Assembly: GCA_028293125.1 (NCBI GenBank)
Contig: JAQGPJ010000071.1
Span: forward strand, 124,001 to 188,000
DNA: 64,000 nt
Source of the DNA: Verrucomicrobiales bacterium
GTDB lineage: Bacteria > Verrucomicrobiota > Verrucomicrobiia > Verrucomicrobiales > V1-33
Direction of reading: 5' to 3'
Made by a program: the position numbers and the translations under genes. A model generated the notes under the pieces. The model searched no databases, had not been told where the DNA came from, and saw nothing but the letters and a program-made list of their open reading frames with translations. This document shows, in pieces, positions 1 through 11,800 of the stretch (positions within the stretch are counted from its first letter, which is position 1; every line of letters begins with the position of its first letter).

Positions 1-2847
1 GGGGGCGTGGATTGGAAGGGGATGCCCCTCGCCAAAACCGTGGACGTGCCGGCGGGCCGGGTGCAGCCGCTGTGGTGCGGCGTGCAGGTGCCGGCGGATG
101 CGGGGCCCGGGCTGTATCAGGGCTCCGTGGTGGTGAGGACAGGCGGCGGGGAAAGCGTGACGGTGCCGCTGGCGTTGCGAGTCGGAGGCGAACCGCTGGC
201 CAGTCATGGGGATGACAGTCCGGAATCCCTTTCCAAACTGCGCTGGCTGGACTCCACCGTGGCCCAGGATGATGAGCTGCCGAAAGGTTATGAGCCGCTG
301 AGGATTGATCATCTCTCCATCGGCTGTCTGGGCCGCACCGTCACGCTGGGAAGCGGGGGGCTGCCCGCCAGCATCGTCAGCCACTTCAACAGCGCCAACA
401 CGGCAGTCGATTCCGCGCTGCGGCTGGAGCTGCTGAAAAGCCCGATGCGGTTTGTGGTGACGGACGATGCCGGCCAGCCGTTGCCGTTGACGGCGGATCC
501 GGTGCGGATGGGGCAGGGCACACCGTCCGCCGTGGATTGGGAGTCCGGCTTCAGCGGCGATGGCGTGCGGCTGGCGGTGAACGGGCATATGGAGTTTGAT
601 GGCTCACTCTCCTTCCAAGTGGCGGTCAGCGGCTCCCGGCATGTGGGCGGCATCCGTCTGGAGACGCCGCGCACGCCGGACACGGCCACGCTGTCCACCG
701 GTCTGGGGCAGGAGGGCGGGCGCGCGCCGGAGTCGCTGGACTGGAAATGGGATGTGGCCCAAAAGCATCAGGACAGCCTGTGGCTGGGGACGGTGAATGG
801 CGGTCTGCGGGTGCTGCTGAAGGATGACCGGCACGTGCGCGCCGCCGTCAATATCCACTACACGCGCCGCCCGCTGCACGAGCCGGTGTCGTGGGCCAAT
901 GGCGGGGACGGCGGCATCCATTACGCGGACCATACGCTCACGGCCTGGAGCGGCGCGCGGGAGCTGAAGCCGGACGCCCCGCTGGCCTTCAACTTCGACC
1001 TGCTGGTTACTCCTTTTCACACCCTGCGCACGCGGGAGCAGTTCACGGAGCGCTATTTCCACACCTCGCAGGTGCCTGAGGATGAGGCCGGCTATTTGGC
1101 CCGGGCGGCGCAGGCTGGGGCCAATCTGGTCAATATTCATCAGGGCAACCGGCTGAACCCCTATATCAACTATCCCTTTCTCACGGTGCCGGGGCTGGAG
1201 TCCTTCACCCGCACGGCGCACGCGCGGAACCAGCGTGTGAAGTTCTACTACACCATCCGCGAGCTGAGCAACTGGGCTCCCGAACTGTTTGCTCTGCGCT
1301 CGCTGGGGAATGAGATTCTGTTGTCCGGCAAGGGCGGCGGCCATCCCTGGCTGGAGGAGCATCTGGCCGGTGATTACTGGCAGGCGTGGTTCGAGGGCGG
1401 CGTGCAGGACGCCTCGGTCCTGACAGCCACTCTCAGCCGGTGGAACAATTTCTATATCGAGGGGCTCCAGTGGCTGGTGAAAAACGCGGGGTGCGACGGC
1501 ATCTATCTGGACGACATCTCCTATGACCGCGGCACCATGCTCCGGGCCCGCAAGGTCTTGGACCGCGACTGTCCGCGTGGAGGCCGCATCGATCTGCATT
1601 CCTGGAACGAGCTGAACGGAATGGCGGGGTTTGCCAACTGTGTGAATGTCTTCATGGACAGTCTGCCCTTTGTGGACCGTATGTGGTTCGGTGAGGGACA
1701 TGAATACTCCGGCCCGCCGCCGGAGCATTTTCTGGTGGAGATCAGCGGCATTCCCTTTGGCCTGATGGGGGAGATGCTGGAGGGGGGCGGAAATCCCGCG
1801 CTGGGCCTGACTTTCGGCATGACGGGACGGCTCGGCTGGGGCGGCGATCCCAAAGCGGTGTGGAAGCTGTGGGATGACTTCGGGGCGGCGGACGCGGCTT
1901 TCAGCGGCTGGTGGGACCGGGACTGCCCGGTTTGGGTGGCCGGTGGGGCGGAGGATGCCGTGAAAGCCTCCGTCTGGACCAAACCCGGAGCCGCTCTCAT
2001 TTCGCTGGGGAATTTCGGAAAAGCTCCCTGCCGCAACCCCTCTCTGACCGTGGACTGGAAACGTCTGGAGCTGGATCCCGCCAAGGTCCACTGGTCCACG
2101 CCGGCGCTGGCCGGCATGCAGCCCGCCGCGCTGGTGCGGGCGGACAAGCTGCCGGGGCTGCCGGCTTTTGGCGGGCTGGTGGTACTGCTGAGCGAGACCG
2201 CGCCGGATATTCAAGCCGTGCCGGACGTGATGTCCGGCCCGGTTCTGCTGGAGGACCGCTTCACGGATGCCGCGCTGCCGGGCTGGACCCGGCACTTCTC
2301 TTCAAAAATTCCCTCCGATCCCTTCCGCCCGGATCAGGGACTGGTGCTCACCGTACCTGCCAATGTGCATGCCTATCTGGAGCGTCCGCTCCCTGCCGGA
2401 TCCGCCGCCGTCCGCGCCGCCTTTTATCAGGACCGGCGGGATGCTGCCCAGCAATGGGGGCCCGGCCTGGCGCTGATGTGGCCGGACGGGTCCAACCTGC
2501 GGGTGAACCGCCGGGCGGATGGCCGGTTCAGCATCGGTGTGAACGGTGCGGAATCCCTGGCCGGAGCTATCCTGGAGTCCGCCCCTGTGGAGATCACCGT
2601 GGCTTGGGATGAGCGGCAGTTCCACATCCTGGCCGGCGGTCCCGGCATGGGCGACATCGATCAGGAGATCGCCGCTATTCCCCGCGGCCAGCTTCCCGCC
2701 GGCCAGCCGGACCGGCTTCGGCTGGGGAAGACAAATATCCGGGGCGCGGCGGCGGATCATGCGGAGGCGGGGGTTTCCGGATTCACGCGGATTGAGAACT
2801 TGGTGATCCGGAAGTTGCCGGCTTCAGCGGCCAGGAAGGGGGAGTGA
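1..2847 (+). CDS. Glycoside hydrolase-like protein (DUF6067/GH123-like), 5'-truncated by window edge
   Basis: Open frame to the left edge; the N-terminus already reads as domain interior (VDWKGMPLAKTVDVPAGRVQPLWCGVQVP); motifs CDGIYLDDISYDR, DLHSWNELNG, MWFGEGHEYSGPP typical of DUF6067 proteins. Confidence 0.75.
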   Translation, partial: GGVDWKGMPLAKTVDVPAGRVQPLWCGVQVPADAGPGLYQGSVVVRTGGGESVTVPLALRVGGEPLASHGDDSPESLSKLRWLDSTVAQDDELPKGYEPLRIDHLSIGCLGRTVTLGSGGLPASIVSHFNSANTAVDSALRLELLKSPMRFVVTDDAGQPLPLTADPVRMGQGTPSAVDWESGFSGDGVRLAVNGHMEFDGSLSFQVAVSGSRHVGGIRLETPRTPDTATLSTGLGQEGGRAPESLDWKWDVAQKHQDSLWLGTVNGGLRVLLKDDRHVRAAVNIHYTRRPLHEPVSWANGGDGGIHYADHTLTAWSGARELKPDAPLAFNFDLLVTPFHTLRTREQFTERYFHTSQVPEDEAGYLARAAQAGANLVNIHQGNRLNPYINYPFLTVPGLESFTRTAHARNQRVKFYYTIRELSNWAPELFALRSLGNEILLSGKGGGHPWLEEHLAGDYWQAWFEGGVQDASVLTATLSRWNNFYIEGLQWLVKNAGCDGIYLDDISYDRGTMLRARKVLDRDCPRGGRIDLHSWNELNGMAGFANCVNVFMDSLPFVDRMWFGEGHEYSGPPPEHFLVEISGIPFGLMGEMLEGGGNPALGLTFGMTGRLGWGGDPKAVWKLWDDFGAADAAFSGWWDRDCPVWVAGGAEDAVKASVWTKPGAALISLGNFGKAPCRNPSLTVDWKRLELDPAKVHWSTPALAGMQPAALVRADKLPGLPAFGGLVVLLSETAPDIQAVPDVMSGPVLLEDRFTDAALPGWTRHFSSKIPSDPFRPDQGLVLTVPANVHAYLERPLPAGSAAVRAAFYQDRRDAAQQWGPGLALMWPDGSNLRVNRRADGRFSIGVNGAESLAGAILESAPVEITVAWDERQFHILAGGPGMGDIDQEIAAIPRGQLPAGQPDRLRLGKTNIRGAAADHAEAGVSGFTRIENLVIRKLPASAARKGE

Positions 2848-2875
2848 GGGGGTGGCGTGTTTCTTTTACCGTTCC

Positions 2876-3223
2876 ATGAAATCAAAGATTATTTTGCTTT
2901 TTGTTGTTTTCTTTGTGATTCCATTTGGAGTCATTTGGATATGCTTGACATGGTTGCCCTATCGGGCGCCGCTTTTTGCTTGGCAGCATGGAACTCCGGG
3001 GATGCAGTATAACGCCGCTGCTGGCGTGATGAAGCTTTATCCGCCGGGTACATCAATATATACAGTGGTCGAAAATGTTGGGCCTGGATCAGTGGGGTGG
3101 CCATATAACGTGGGGCCCCTCAAATCCGGACGAATAAGCTTCGATGTGGATGGAACTTTTGTATGTGGTATTATATTTTATTATGGGGACGAAAAGGTGA
3201 TTCGCTCGGAAATTTTTGATTGA
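2876..3223 (+). CDS. Small membrane-anchored hypothetical protein
   Basis: ORF with N-terminal hydrophobic helix (MKSKIILLFVVFFVIPFGVIWICLTW); locally AT-rich compared with flanks. Confidence 0.55.
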   Translation: MKSKIILLFVVFFVIPFGVIWICLTWLPYRAPLFAWQHGTPGMQYNAAAGVMKLYPPGTSIYTVVENVGPGSVGWPYNVGPLKSGRISFDVDGTFVCGIIFYYGDEKVIRSEIFD

Positions 3224-3358
3224 TTCCTCTTTGCTAAGTGGCGTGTTCAGTTCCAGTGCCACCTGCTTCTCCGATGTCAGCACCTGCGGTGCCTGCGCTT
3301 GCAATACCTGACGGTCATCGGTCGGACCGGAGTGGACCATGGTCCGGAGCCTGCCGGG

Positions 3359-3862
3359 TCAAGGAGGATTGGACTCCAGCAGCTCCTTCAGATTCAGCGC
3401 TCTGGTGAACATGTTGAGTTCACCGTCCGGTGTGACAGGCCATTGGGACTGCGGGCGGTCCCAGTAGAGCTCCACGCCGTTGTCATCGGGGTCGCGCAGA
3501 TACAGCGCCTCGCTGACTCCATGGTCGGAGGCTCCATCCAACGGAATGCCGGCCGCGATGAGCCGGCGCAGGGCGCCGGCCAGCAGGGCACGGGTGGGAT
3601 ACAGAATAGCGGAGTGGTAGAGGCCGGTGGTCCCGGGAGCCGGAGGCTTCCCGCCGGCGCTTTCCCAAGTGTTGAGACCGATGTGGTGGTGATAGTCCCC
3701 CGCCCCGAGAAACACGGCGCTTTTGCCGTAGCGCATGGTGATTCTGAATCCCAGCACGCCGTGGTAAAAAGCCAAGGCACGGTCCAGATCCGCGACCTTC
3801 AGATGGACGTGGCCGATTCTGACTCCGGTATCGATTTCAGCGAAGGTCTGGGGCTCTTTCAT
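3359..3862 (-). CDS. VOC family (glyoxalase/extradiol dioxygenase-like) protein
   Basis: IGHVHLKVADLDRALAFYHGVLGF...HHHIGLNTW...ALYLRDPDDNGVELYWDRP; start chosen at internal Met (ORF extends to 3943). Confidence 0.85.
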   Translation of the reverse strand: MKEPQTFAEIDTGVRIGHVHLKVADLDRALAFYHGVLGFRITMRYGKSAVFLGAGDYHHHIGLNTWESAGGKPPAPGTTGLYHSAILYPTRALLAGALRRLIAAGIPLDGASDHGVSEALYLRDPDDNGVELYWDRPQSQWPVTPDGELNMFTRALNLKELLESNPP

Positions 3863-3979
3863 GGGTGGCTGAGAAGGGTGGGCAATGGGACGATACCCTA
3901 TCCGGCGGTAAAGAGCCATGGGGCCTCCGCAAAAACAGCCCAAGCGTTTATTTTCCGGAAAGCCGTGCCGGCCGGCGGC

Positions 3980-5476
3980 TCACCACATACCGCCAAGCGC
4001 GGTGATCAGGGCCACAGTGGCGTTGAGACGACGGGCCTGCAGGTCGAGGGCGGTGCGCTGGGCATTGAGGGAGCTGGCCTGGGCGATGGCGACATTCAGG
4101 TAGGTGTCGGTGCCGGCGGTGTAGGCATTGAGGGCAATGCGCTCGTTTTCCCTGGCGGCCTTCACGGCCTGTTCCTGGACTACGGCCTCCTGGGCAAGAA
4201 TACGCAGGGTGGCCAGACTGTCCTCCACCTCCTGGAGGGCGGTGAGGACCACTTGGCGGTAGTTGGCCACGGTGGCGTCGTAGGTGGCGTCCGCCTGGGC
4301 CTTGGCGGCGATGCGCTGTCCGCCGTCCAGGATGGGCTGGGCGAGGTCCGGTCCCAGCGACCAGTAGCGGGTGGGCATGGTCAGCAGCTTGCCCATGCCG
4401 CGCCAGCCTCCGGAGGCCCCGAGGGAGATGGTGGGGAAAAAGGCGGCTCTGGCGGCTCCGATGCGCTCGTTGGCGGCGGCCACCTGACGCTCGGCGGAAG
4501 CGATGTCCGGCCGGCGCTCCAGCAGACGGGACGGCATTACGGAAGGCACTTTGGGCACGGTGGCGGACAGATTCTCCTTGCCCAGGCCGAACGCCGCGGG
4601 TGCCTGGCCCACCAGAACGGCCAGCGCATGCTCCAGCGTGGCGCGCTGCACGCCAGTCTCGATGGCGGAGGCGCGGGTGGAGGCCAGCTGGACCTCCGCC
4701 TGCGCCACATCGCCGCGCGAGGCCACGCCCTGCTCATAGCGGTTCCGGGTGATCTCCAAAGAGCGCTCGTAATTTTTGATCTGACGGTCCAGCAGGGCGC
4801 GCTGGGTATCCACGGAGCGCAGAGAGAAATAAGTCTGCGCGGCCTGGGATTGAAGGCTCAGGCGCGTGACCTCCACCTCCGCGGCGGCGGACTGGGCGTC
4901 AGCGGTGATAGCCCGGGCATTGTGGCGCAGCCGTCCCCAGAGGTCGATCTCCCAGACGGAGGTGGCTCCGATGCTGTGTTGGGTGGTGATCCGGGAGCGG
5001 CTGGAGCTGCCCGTCCCGGAACCAGTGTTATTATCATTATCGCCGGTGTTGAAGGTTCCGGTGCCGTTGTTGTTGCCGCCGCCGCTGATCCCGGTGCTGC
5101 TGCGGGTGGTGGAGGCGTTCAGGTCTAGAGTGGGCAGGAAGGCCATTCTGGCGGCGGAGAGCAGGGCGGCGGATTCACGGGCGCGGGCCGCGGCATTGGC
5201 CAGGGAGGCGTTGGAGACCTCCACCCCCTGCAGGATGGCGTCGAGCTGCCGGTCGTTGAAGATGCGCTGCCAGTCGCCCCTCGGGACATGGGCCGCCGGC
5301 TGGGCACCCTTCCAATTCCCGTCCTCTTTGAAGTTGGGGGGAAGGTCCAGTTCGGGATGTTGGCTGGGCGGCGTGAGGGAGCATCCGGCCAGCAGCATCA
5401 GGCCTGTGAAGGGCAGGGATAGAAGCAGCCGGGAGCGGAAGGACAGGGAGGAGGACGGGGCGGGAGGGCGTTTCAC
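3980..5476 (-). CDS. Efflux transporter outer membrane lipoprotein (NodT/OprM-like)
   Basis: Lipobox LLAGCS; ARARESAALLSAARMAFLPTLDLNAS, VWEIDLWGRLR, ERRPDIASAERQVAAANERIGAARAAFFPTISL. A GTG at 5476 gives a clean lipoprotein signal; the track start at 5608 would overlap the upstream gene. Confidence 0.88.
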   Translation of the reverse strand: MKRPPAPSSSLSFRSRLLLSLPFTGLMLLAGCSLTPPSQHPELDLPPNFKEDGNWKGAQPAAHVPRGDWQRIFNDRQLDAILQGVEVSNASLANAAARARESAALLSAARMAFLPTLDLNASTTRSSTGISGGGNNNGTGTFNTGDNDNNTGSGTGSSSRSRITTQHSIGATSVWEIDLWGRLRHNARAITADAQSAAAEVEVTRLSLQSQAAQTYFSLRSVDTQRALLDRQIKNYERSLEITRNRYEQGVASRGDVAQAEVQLASTRASAIETGVQRATLEHALAVLVGQAPAAFGLGKENLSATVPKVPSVMPSRLLERRPDIASAERQVAAANERIGAARAAFFPTISLGASGGWRGMGKLLTMPTRYWSLGPDLAQPILDGGQRIAAKAQADATYDATVANYRQVVLTALQEVEDSLATLRILAQEAVVQEQAVKAARENERIALNAYTAGTDTYLNVAIAQASSLNAQRTALDLQARRLNATVALITALGGMW

Positions 5477-5513
5477 CGGTGGTGGTGGGTGACGAATGTT
5501 GGGGGAAAGCCGG

Positions 5514-8500
5514 TCAGAAAGGCTGGGGCGAGGGCTCCGCGGGGGCGGAGGAATCCGGGGACGGGTGGTGATGGCGTCTTTGCAGAAAACGGTGGCGCAG
5601 TTGGTCAAGAAAGAGATAGACCACCGGCGTGGTGTAGAGCGTCAGCAGCTGGCTCAGCATCAGACCACCCATGATGGCCACGCCCAGCGGGCGGCGAAGT
5701 TCCGATCCCTCACCGAATCCGATGGCCAGCGGCAGCGCGCCCAGCATGGCCGCCAAAGTGGTCATGAGGATGGGGCGCAACCGCAGTTCACAGGCTTCCA
5801 GAATGGCCTCCTTCGGTCCCAGCCCGCGCGTGCGCTCAGCCTCCAGCGCAAAGTCGATCATCATGATGGCGTTCTTCTTCACAATCCCGATGAGCAGGAA
5901 GACACCGATGAAGCCCATGATGTCGAAATCCATGTGGCACAGCTGGAGGGCCAGCAGAGCCCCGACACCGGCGGAAGGCAGGGTGGACAGAATGGTCAGG
6001 GGATGCAGGAAGCTTTCGTACAGAATGCCCAGGGTGAGATAGATGACGACAATGGCGATGAGGATCAGCAGGGGCTGGCTTTCCAGCGAAGCGGTGAAGG
6101 CTCCGGCGCTGCCGGCGAAATTCCGCTGGATGATCTCCGGCATGGCCAGCTTTTCGATGACCGCGTTGATCTCCCCCGTCACATCGCTGAAGGCGGAGCC
6201 GGGAGCGAGGTTGAAGGAGAAGGTCATGGCCGCGAACTGGCCCTGATGGTTCACCGAGAGCGGGGCAGGGGCGGATTCCCAACGGGCGAAGGCGGTGAGC
6301 GGCACCAGGGCGCCGTCGCTGGATTTGACGCGGATGTTCTCCAGGGCATCGGGATCGGTGCTCTGGTCCCGCTGCGCCTCCATGACCACCTGATACTGGT
6401 TCAGTTCGGCGTAGATGGGGGAAATCTGGCGCTGGCCGAAAGCGTTGTTCAGGGCGGTGTCGATGGAGGCCATGGTCACCCCCAGCCAGGCGGCCCGGTC
6501 GCGGTCCACCACCACGCGGGTCAGGCCGCCCTTGTCCTGAAAATCGCTGTTCACATCGGTGATGGACTTCAACCCCATCAGGGCCGCGCGCACCCGGGGC
6601 TCCCATGACCGCAGCTGATTCAGGTCGCTGGACTGCAGGGTGTATTGGTAGGATGCGGCGCTGCTGCGGCCCCCCATGCGGATGTCCTGGCTGGGCTGGA
6701 GATACATCACCGCGCCGGGAATATGCATGGTTTTCCGGCGCAGACGGCCCAGCACCGCCGTCACGGAGTCATCCGGCTGGGGAGGCTGCATGGCCCCGGG
6801 GCCGCCGGCTCCGGGCCCGCCCCTGCCTCCGGCGGGAGGGCTGTGGCCGCCCGGGAGCGGAGCGCCGCCGCCTCCATTCCCTCCCGCATGCTCACCGGCA
6901 CCGCCCCCGCCGCGATGAGGGGGCGCACCGGCGGCGGGTTTGCCGTCCGCGGTCGCGCGCTGGCCTTTGGGTTTGAGGGAAATGAAAACGCTGCCGCTGT
7001 TCCGCGATCCGCCGAAGCCCCCGCCCAGGCTGGCGTTGACGGTGTCCACCGCCGGGTCCTCCCGGATGATGTCCGCGATTTCGATCACCTTCTCCTTCAT
7101 GGCGGTGAAGGAGATGCTCTGGTCGGCGATGATCTGGCCGCGCAGCTGTCCGGTGTCCTGCTCCGGAAAGAAGCCTTTGGGAATGGTGATATACTGCCAG
7201 GTGGTGATGACCACCGTGGCCAGCAGCACCGTCAGGGTGATCCAGCGGTGCCGCAGCGCCTGGTCCAGCGAGCGCGTATACGAGGATTGGATGGAATTGA
7301 AAACCGACTCGATCCCCCGCGACAGGCGGCCGGGTTTGTGGGCATTGTGATTCCGCGCCAGAAGCCGGGCGCACATGGTGGGCGTGACCGTCAGGGACAC
7401 CAGCAGCGAAACCCCGATGGAGGCGGAGAGCACCACGGCGAATTCCCGGAACAGGCGGCCCACCAGGCCACCCATGAACAGAATGGGAATGAACACCGCC
7501 ACCAGTGACAAACTCATGGAGATGACCGTGGAGGTCACCTCCTTCGCTCCCAGCAGCGCGGCTTTTTTGGCCGGCATGCCCTTCTCCATGTGACGGGAGA
7601 TGTTCTCCAGGACCACCACGGCGTCGTCCACCACGAATCCCGTGGCGATGGTCAGGGCCATCAGGGAAAGATTGTTAAGGCTGTAGTCACAGAAATACAT
7701 GACCACAAAGGTGCCGATGAGTGACACCGGCACGGCCACGCCCGGCACCAGGGCGGCGCGTGCCCGGCGCAGGAACAGCCACACCACCAGCACCACCAGC
7801 ACGATGGCGATGAGCATGGAATGCTGCACTTCGTCCAAGGAGGCCTTGATGGTGGTGGTGCGCTCCATGGTCACCTTCAGCGTGATGGCTTCCGGCAGCG
7901 ATGCCTCCAGCATGGGCAGCAGACTCCGCACCCCCTCGATGGTGGCCAGGATATTGGCCCCCGGCTGGCGGAAGAGGATAAGCGACACCGAGGGCACCCC
8001 GCCGCTGGTGCCGTAGTTCAGCAGATCCTGGGTGGAGTTCTCCACCGTGCCCACATCCTGGAGGCGCACGGCGGAGCCGGACTGGTAACCCACGATCATC
8101 GGCAGGTATTCCTTGGCCTCGCTAAGCTGGTCGGTGGCGGTCACCTGCCAGCGGCGGTCACCGGTCTGCACGTCACCTTTGGGACGGCTGACGTTGTTGG
8201 CCGCGATGGTGGAGCGGACCTCATCCAGCGACAGACCCGTGCGCTCCACGGCGGGCAGGTCCAGACTCACACGCACCGCCGGCAGTGAGCTGCCGCCGAC
8301 AAACACCTGTGCGATGCCCTCCAGCTGGGAGATCTTCTGCGCCAGGACCGTGGACGCCAGATCGTACATCTTCCCCGGGGTGGTGATTTCCGACGTCAGG
8401 GTCAGAATCATGATCGGGGCGTCCGCCGGATTGCGCTTCCGGTAGTTTGGCATCGATGGCATCCCCGACGGCAGCAGGCTGCGCGCGGCATTGATGGCTG

Positions 8501-8828
8501 CCTGCACATCATTGGCCGCGCCGTTGACGTCGCGGGACAGGTCGAACTGAAGGGAGATGTTGGTGTTCCCCAGCGAGCTGTTGGACGTCATCTCGTTCAC
8601 GCCGGGGATGCGGCCCAGCGCCCGCTCCAGCGGCGTGGCCACCGTGGCGGCCATCGTCTCGGGACTGGCCCCCGGCAGGGAGGCGCTGACGGAAATGCTG
8701 GGGAAGTCCACCTGCGGCAGAGGGGCCACCGGCAGCTTGAAGTAAGCGAGAATGCCCGCCAGGGTGAGCGCCAGAGTCGCCAGAGTGGTGGCCACCGGGC
8801 GTTCGATGAAGATGCTGGTCAGGCTCAT
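5514..8828 (-). CDS. RND efflux permease (MdtC/MdtB-like, HAE1 family)
   Basis: 1104 aa; [60 protein letters not shown] overlap with upstream permease. Confidence 0.93.
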   Translation of the reverse strand: MSLTSIFIERPVATTLATLALTLAGILAYFKLPVAPLPQVDFPSISVSASLPGASPETMAATVATPLERALGRIPGVNEMTSNSSLGNTNISLQFDLSRDVNGAANDVQAAINAARSLLPSGMPSMPNYRKRNPADAPIMILTLTSEITTPGKMYDLASTVLAQKISQLEGIAQVFVGGSSLPAVRVSLDLPAVERTGLSLDEVRSTIAANNVSRPKGDVQTGDRRWQVTATDQLSEAKEYLPMIVGYQSGSAVRLQDVGTVENSTQDLLNYGTSGGVPSVSLILFRQPGANILATIEGVRSLLPMLEASLPEAITLKVTMERTTTIKASLDEVQHSMLIAIVLVVLVVWLFLRRARAALVPGVAVPVSLIGTFVVMYFCDYSLNNLSLMALTIATGFVVDDAVVVLENISRHMEKGMPAKKAALLGAKEVTSTVISMSLSLVAVFIPILFMGGLVGRLFREFAVVLSASIGVSLLVSLTVTPTMCARLLARNHNAHKPGRLSRGIESVFNSIQSSYTRSLDQALRHRWITLTVLLATVVITTWQYITIPKGFFPEQDTGQLRGQIIADQSISFTAMKEKVIEIADIIREDPAVDTVNASLGGGFGGSRNSGSVFISLKPKGQRATADGKPAAGAPPHRGGGGAGEHAGGNGGGGAPLPGGHSPPAGGRGGPGAGGPGAMQPPQPDDSVTAVLGRLRRKTMHIPGAVMYLQPSQDIRMGGRSSAASYQYTLQSSDLNQLRSWEPRVRAALMGLKSITDVNSDFQDKGGLTRVVVDRDRAAWLGVTMASIDTALNNAFGQRQISPIYAELNQYQVVMEAQRDQSTDPDALENIRVKSSDGALVPLTAFARWESAPAPLSVNHQGQFAAMTFSFNLAPGSAFSDVTGEINAVIEKLAMPEIIQRNFAGSAGAFTASLESQPLLILIAIVVIYLTLGILYESFLHPLTILSTLPSAGVGALLALQLCHMDFDIMGFIGVFLLIGIVKKNAIMMIDFALEAERTRGLGPKEAILEACELRLRPILMTTLAAMLGALPLAIGFGEGSELRRPLGVAIMGGLMLSQLLTLYTTPVVYLFLDQLRHRFLQRRHHHPSPDSSAPAEPSPQPF

Positions 8829-11800
8829 GACGCGGGGGCGGGGGCCGGTGCGGAGCCGTGGCCGGGTTCTGTGCGGTCTCCGTCCTCCATGTCCGGTTCC
8901 TGAGGTTTCCGCCAGCGCCGGGCCATGGAGTCGAAGGCCAGGTAAATCACCGGCGTGGTGAAAAGCGTCAGCACCTGGCTGACCAGCAGGCCGCCGACCA
9001 TGGTGACGCCCAGGGGCTGCCGCAGTTCGGAGCCCACGCCCTTGCCCAGCATCAGGGGCAGCGCGCCCAGCAGGGCCGCCAGGGTAGTCATGAGGATGGG
9101 GCGGAACCGCAGGAGGCAGGCCTCGTAAATGGCGTCCCGGGGATCCGCCCCGCGCGTGCGCTCGGCCTCCAGCGCGAAGTCGATCATCATGATGGCGTTC
9201 TTCTTCACCAGGCCGATGAGCAGCACGATGCCGATGATGGCCATGACCCCCAGCTGGGTGCCGGTGATGTTCAGCGCCAGCAGCGCCCCCACCGTGGCCG
9301 AGGGCAGGGTCGAGAGAATGGTGACCGGGTGGATGAAGCTTTCATACAGCACCCCCAGCACCAGATACATCACCACCACCGCCGCCAGCACGAGGAGCAG
9401 CTGGTTGGTCAGGGCGCTTTCGAAAGCCACCGCCGTGCCTTGGAACTCCACGCGCACATTGACGGGCAGGTTCATGGCTTTGATGCCTTCCCGCACCGAC
9501 TCCACCGCCTTGCCCAGTGAGGCGCCGGGCGCGAGGTTAAAGGAAATGGTGACCGCCGGGAACTGTCCCTGGCGGGCGATCAGCAGATGGGCCGGTTGCT
9601 CCACGATGCCGGCCACGCTGCGCAGCGGCACCGGCTTGGCGCCTCCACTGTTGCTTCCCGGGGAGGAAGGGGCCGCTCCGGTCGCAGAGCCTGTGGCGGA
9701 CCCGGCAGCTGATCCCGTGGCGGTGCCGCCGGCACCGGCGGTGACATACACATGGTCGAACGCCTCCATGCCGTCCTTGAAGGCCGGCGCGCTTTCCAGA
9801 ATGACCCGGTACTGCCCGCCCTGGGTGAAGATGGTGGAGACCTGCCGCTGGCCGAAGGCGTTGTAGAGCGCCGCGTCGATGGCGGCGGCGGTGATGCCAA
9901 GCCGTCCGGCGGTTTCGCGGTCGATCTCCACGCGGGCTTGGAGGCCTTTGTTCAGCAGGTCGTCGGCGATATCCGTGATGAGGGGATTTTCCCGCATGCG
10001 CTCTGTGATTTTCGGCACCCACTCCTCCAGCCGCGCGGTGTCCACGGAGTCCACCGTCAGCTGATACTGGGTGCGGGTGATGCGGTCGTCGATCCCCAGA
10101 TCCTGCACCGGCTGAAGGTAAAGCTTCATGCCCGGTATGGACCGTGCATTGTCCTGCAGGCGGCGCACAATTTGAGAAGCGCTGCCGTCCCGCTTCTCCA
10201 GCGGCTTCAGGTTGATGAGCACCCGCCCGTTGTTCGGGGTGGCGTTCGCCCCGTCCACGCCGATAAAGGAGGAGACACTCTCCACCGCCGGATCTCTCAT
10301 GATCAGCCGGGCCATCTCCTGCTGCCGGGCGGACATGGCGGCGAACGACACATCGTCCGGCGCTTGCGTCAGCCCCTGGATCACGCCCGTGTCCTGATCC
10401 GGAAAGAAACCTTTCGGCGCCGTCATGTAGAGCAGTGCGGTGGCGGCCAGGGTGCCGATGAAGACCAGAATGGTCAGGATGCGGTGGTTCAGCACCACAT
10501 TCAGCAGACGGCCATAGACCTCGATGATGCGCTGCAGGGTGTGGTTCACCAGCCGGCCCAGGCGTCCGGTGTGCTCCTTGCTTTCCGGCTTCAGCATCAG
10601 GGCGCACATCATCGGGGTCAGCGTCAGGGAGATCACCGCCGACACCAGGATGGCGATGGACAGAGTGATGGCGAACTCCCGGAACAGCCGGCCCACCACA
10701 TCGCCCATGAACAACAGGGGGATGAGCACCGCGATGAGTGAAATGGTCAGCGAGATGATGGTGAAGCCGATCTGCTTCGACCCCTTCAGCGCGGCCTCAA
10801 GCGGCTTGTCCCCCTCCTCGATGTAGCGGGCGATGTTCTCGATCATCACGATGGCGTCATCCACCACGAATCCCGTGGCGATGGTCAGGGCCATCAGCGT
10901 GAGGTTGTTCAGGCTGAAGCCGCAGAAATACATGGCGCCGAAGGTGCCGATGAGGGACAGCGGCACCGCGATGGCGGGGATGAGGGTGGCGCGCCAGTTC
11001 CAGAGAAAAACAAAGATCACCAGCACCACGAGGCCGATGGCGATGAGCATCTCCTTCTGCACATCCTTCACCGAGGCGCGGATGGTCACCGTGCGGTCCG
11101 TCAGCGGCGTGATGTCGATGCCGGCGGGCAGCCCCTCGCTCAGTTCGGGCAGCAGCTTCTTCACGCTGTCCGTCACTTGGATCACATTGGCGCCGGGCTG
11201 GCGCTGGATCTGGATGATGACGGCGGCGCGGTCGTTGGCCCAGGCAGCCAGACGGTCATTCTCCGCACCGGGAATCACATCCGCGACATCCGAGACCTTC
11301 ACCGCCGCGCCGTCACGCCAGGCGACCGTCAGGGACTTGTAGTCCTCCGCCGAAAGCAGCTGGTCATTGGCGTCGAGGGTGCTGGAGCGTGTGGGACCGT
11401 CGAAGCTGCCCTTGGGCTGGCTGACATTCGCCGAGGCGATGGCGGTGCGCAGGTTCTCCGTGGTCAGACCCCGTGACGCCAAGGCGGCGGGATTGGCCCG
11501 GATGCGGACCGCCGGCCTCATGCCGCCGCTGAGCGTGACCAGGCCGACGCCGGAAAGCTGGGACAGCTTGGGCACCAGCCGGGTGTCCGCATAATCCTGC
11601 ACGCGGGTCAGCGGCAGGCTTTCGGAGGACAGCGCCAGAGTGAGAATGGGGGCGTCGGCGGGATTGACCTTATTGTAGACCGGCGGCGAGGGAAGGTCCG
11701 ACGGGAGCAGGTTCGACGCGGCGTTGATGGCCGCCTGCACCTGCTGCTCGGCCACATCCAAGGCCATGCCCAACGTGAACCGCAGGGTGAGCACGGACGC

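Noticed and set aside
604-2295. 563-aa minus-strand ORF antisense to the first hydrolase
   Set aside because: Mirror of a high-GC coding frame; sequence rich in R/H/Q/G with no recognisable domain, while the plus strand has clear family motifs.
3299-5128. 609-aa plus-strand ORF across the VOC and outer-membrane channel genes
   Set aside because: Antisense to two well-supported genes; low-complexity G/H/Q composition typical of spurious high-GC ORFs.
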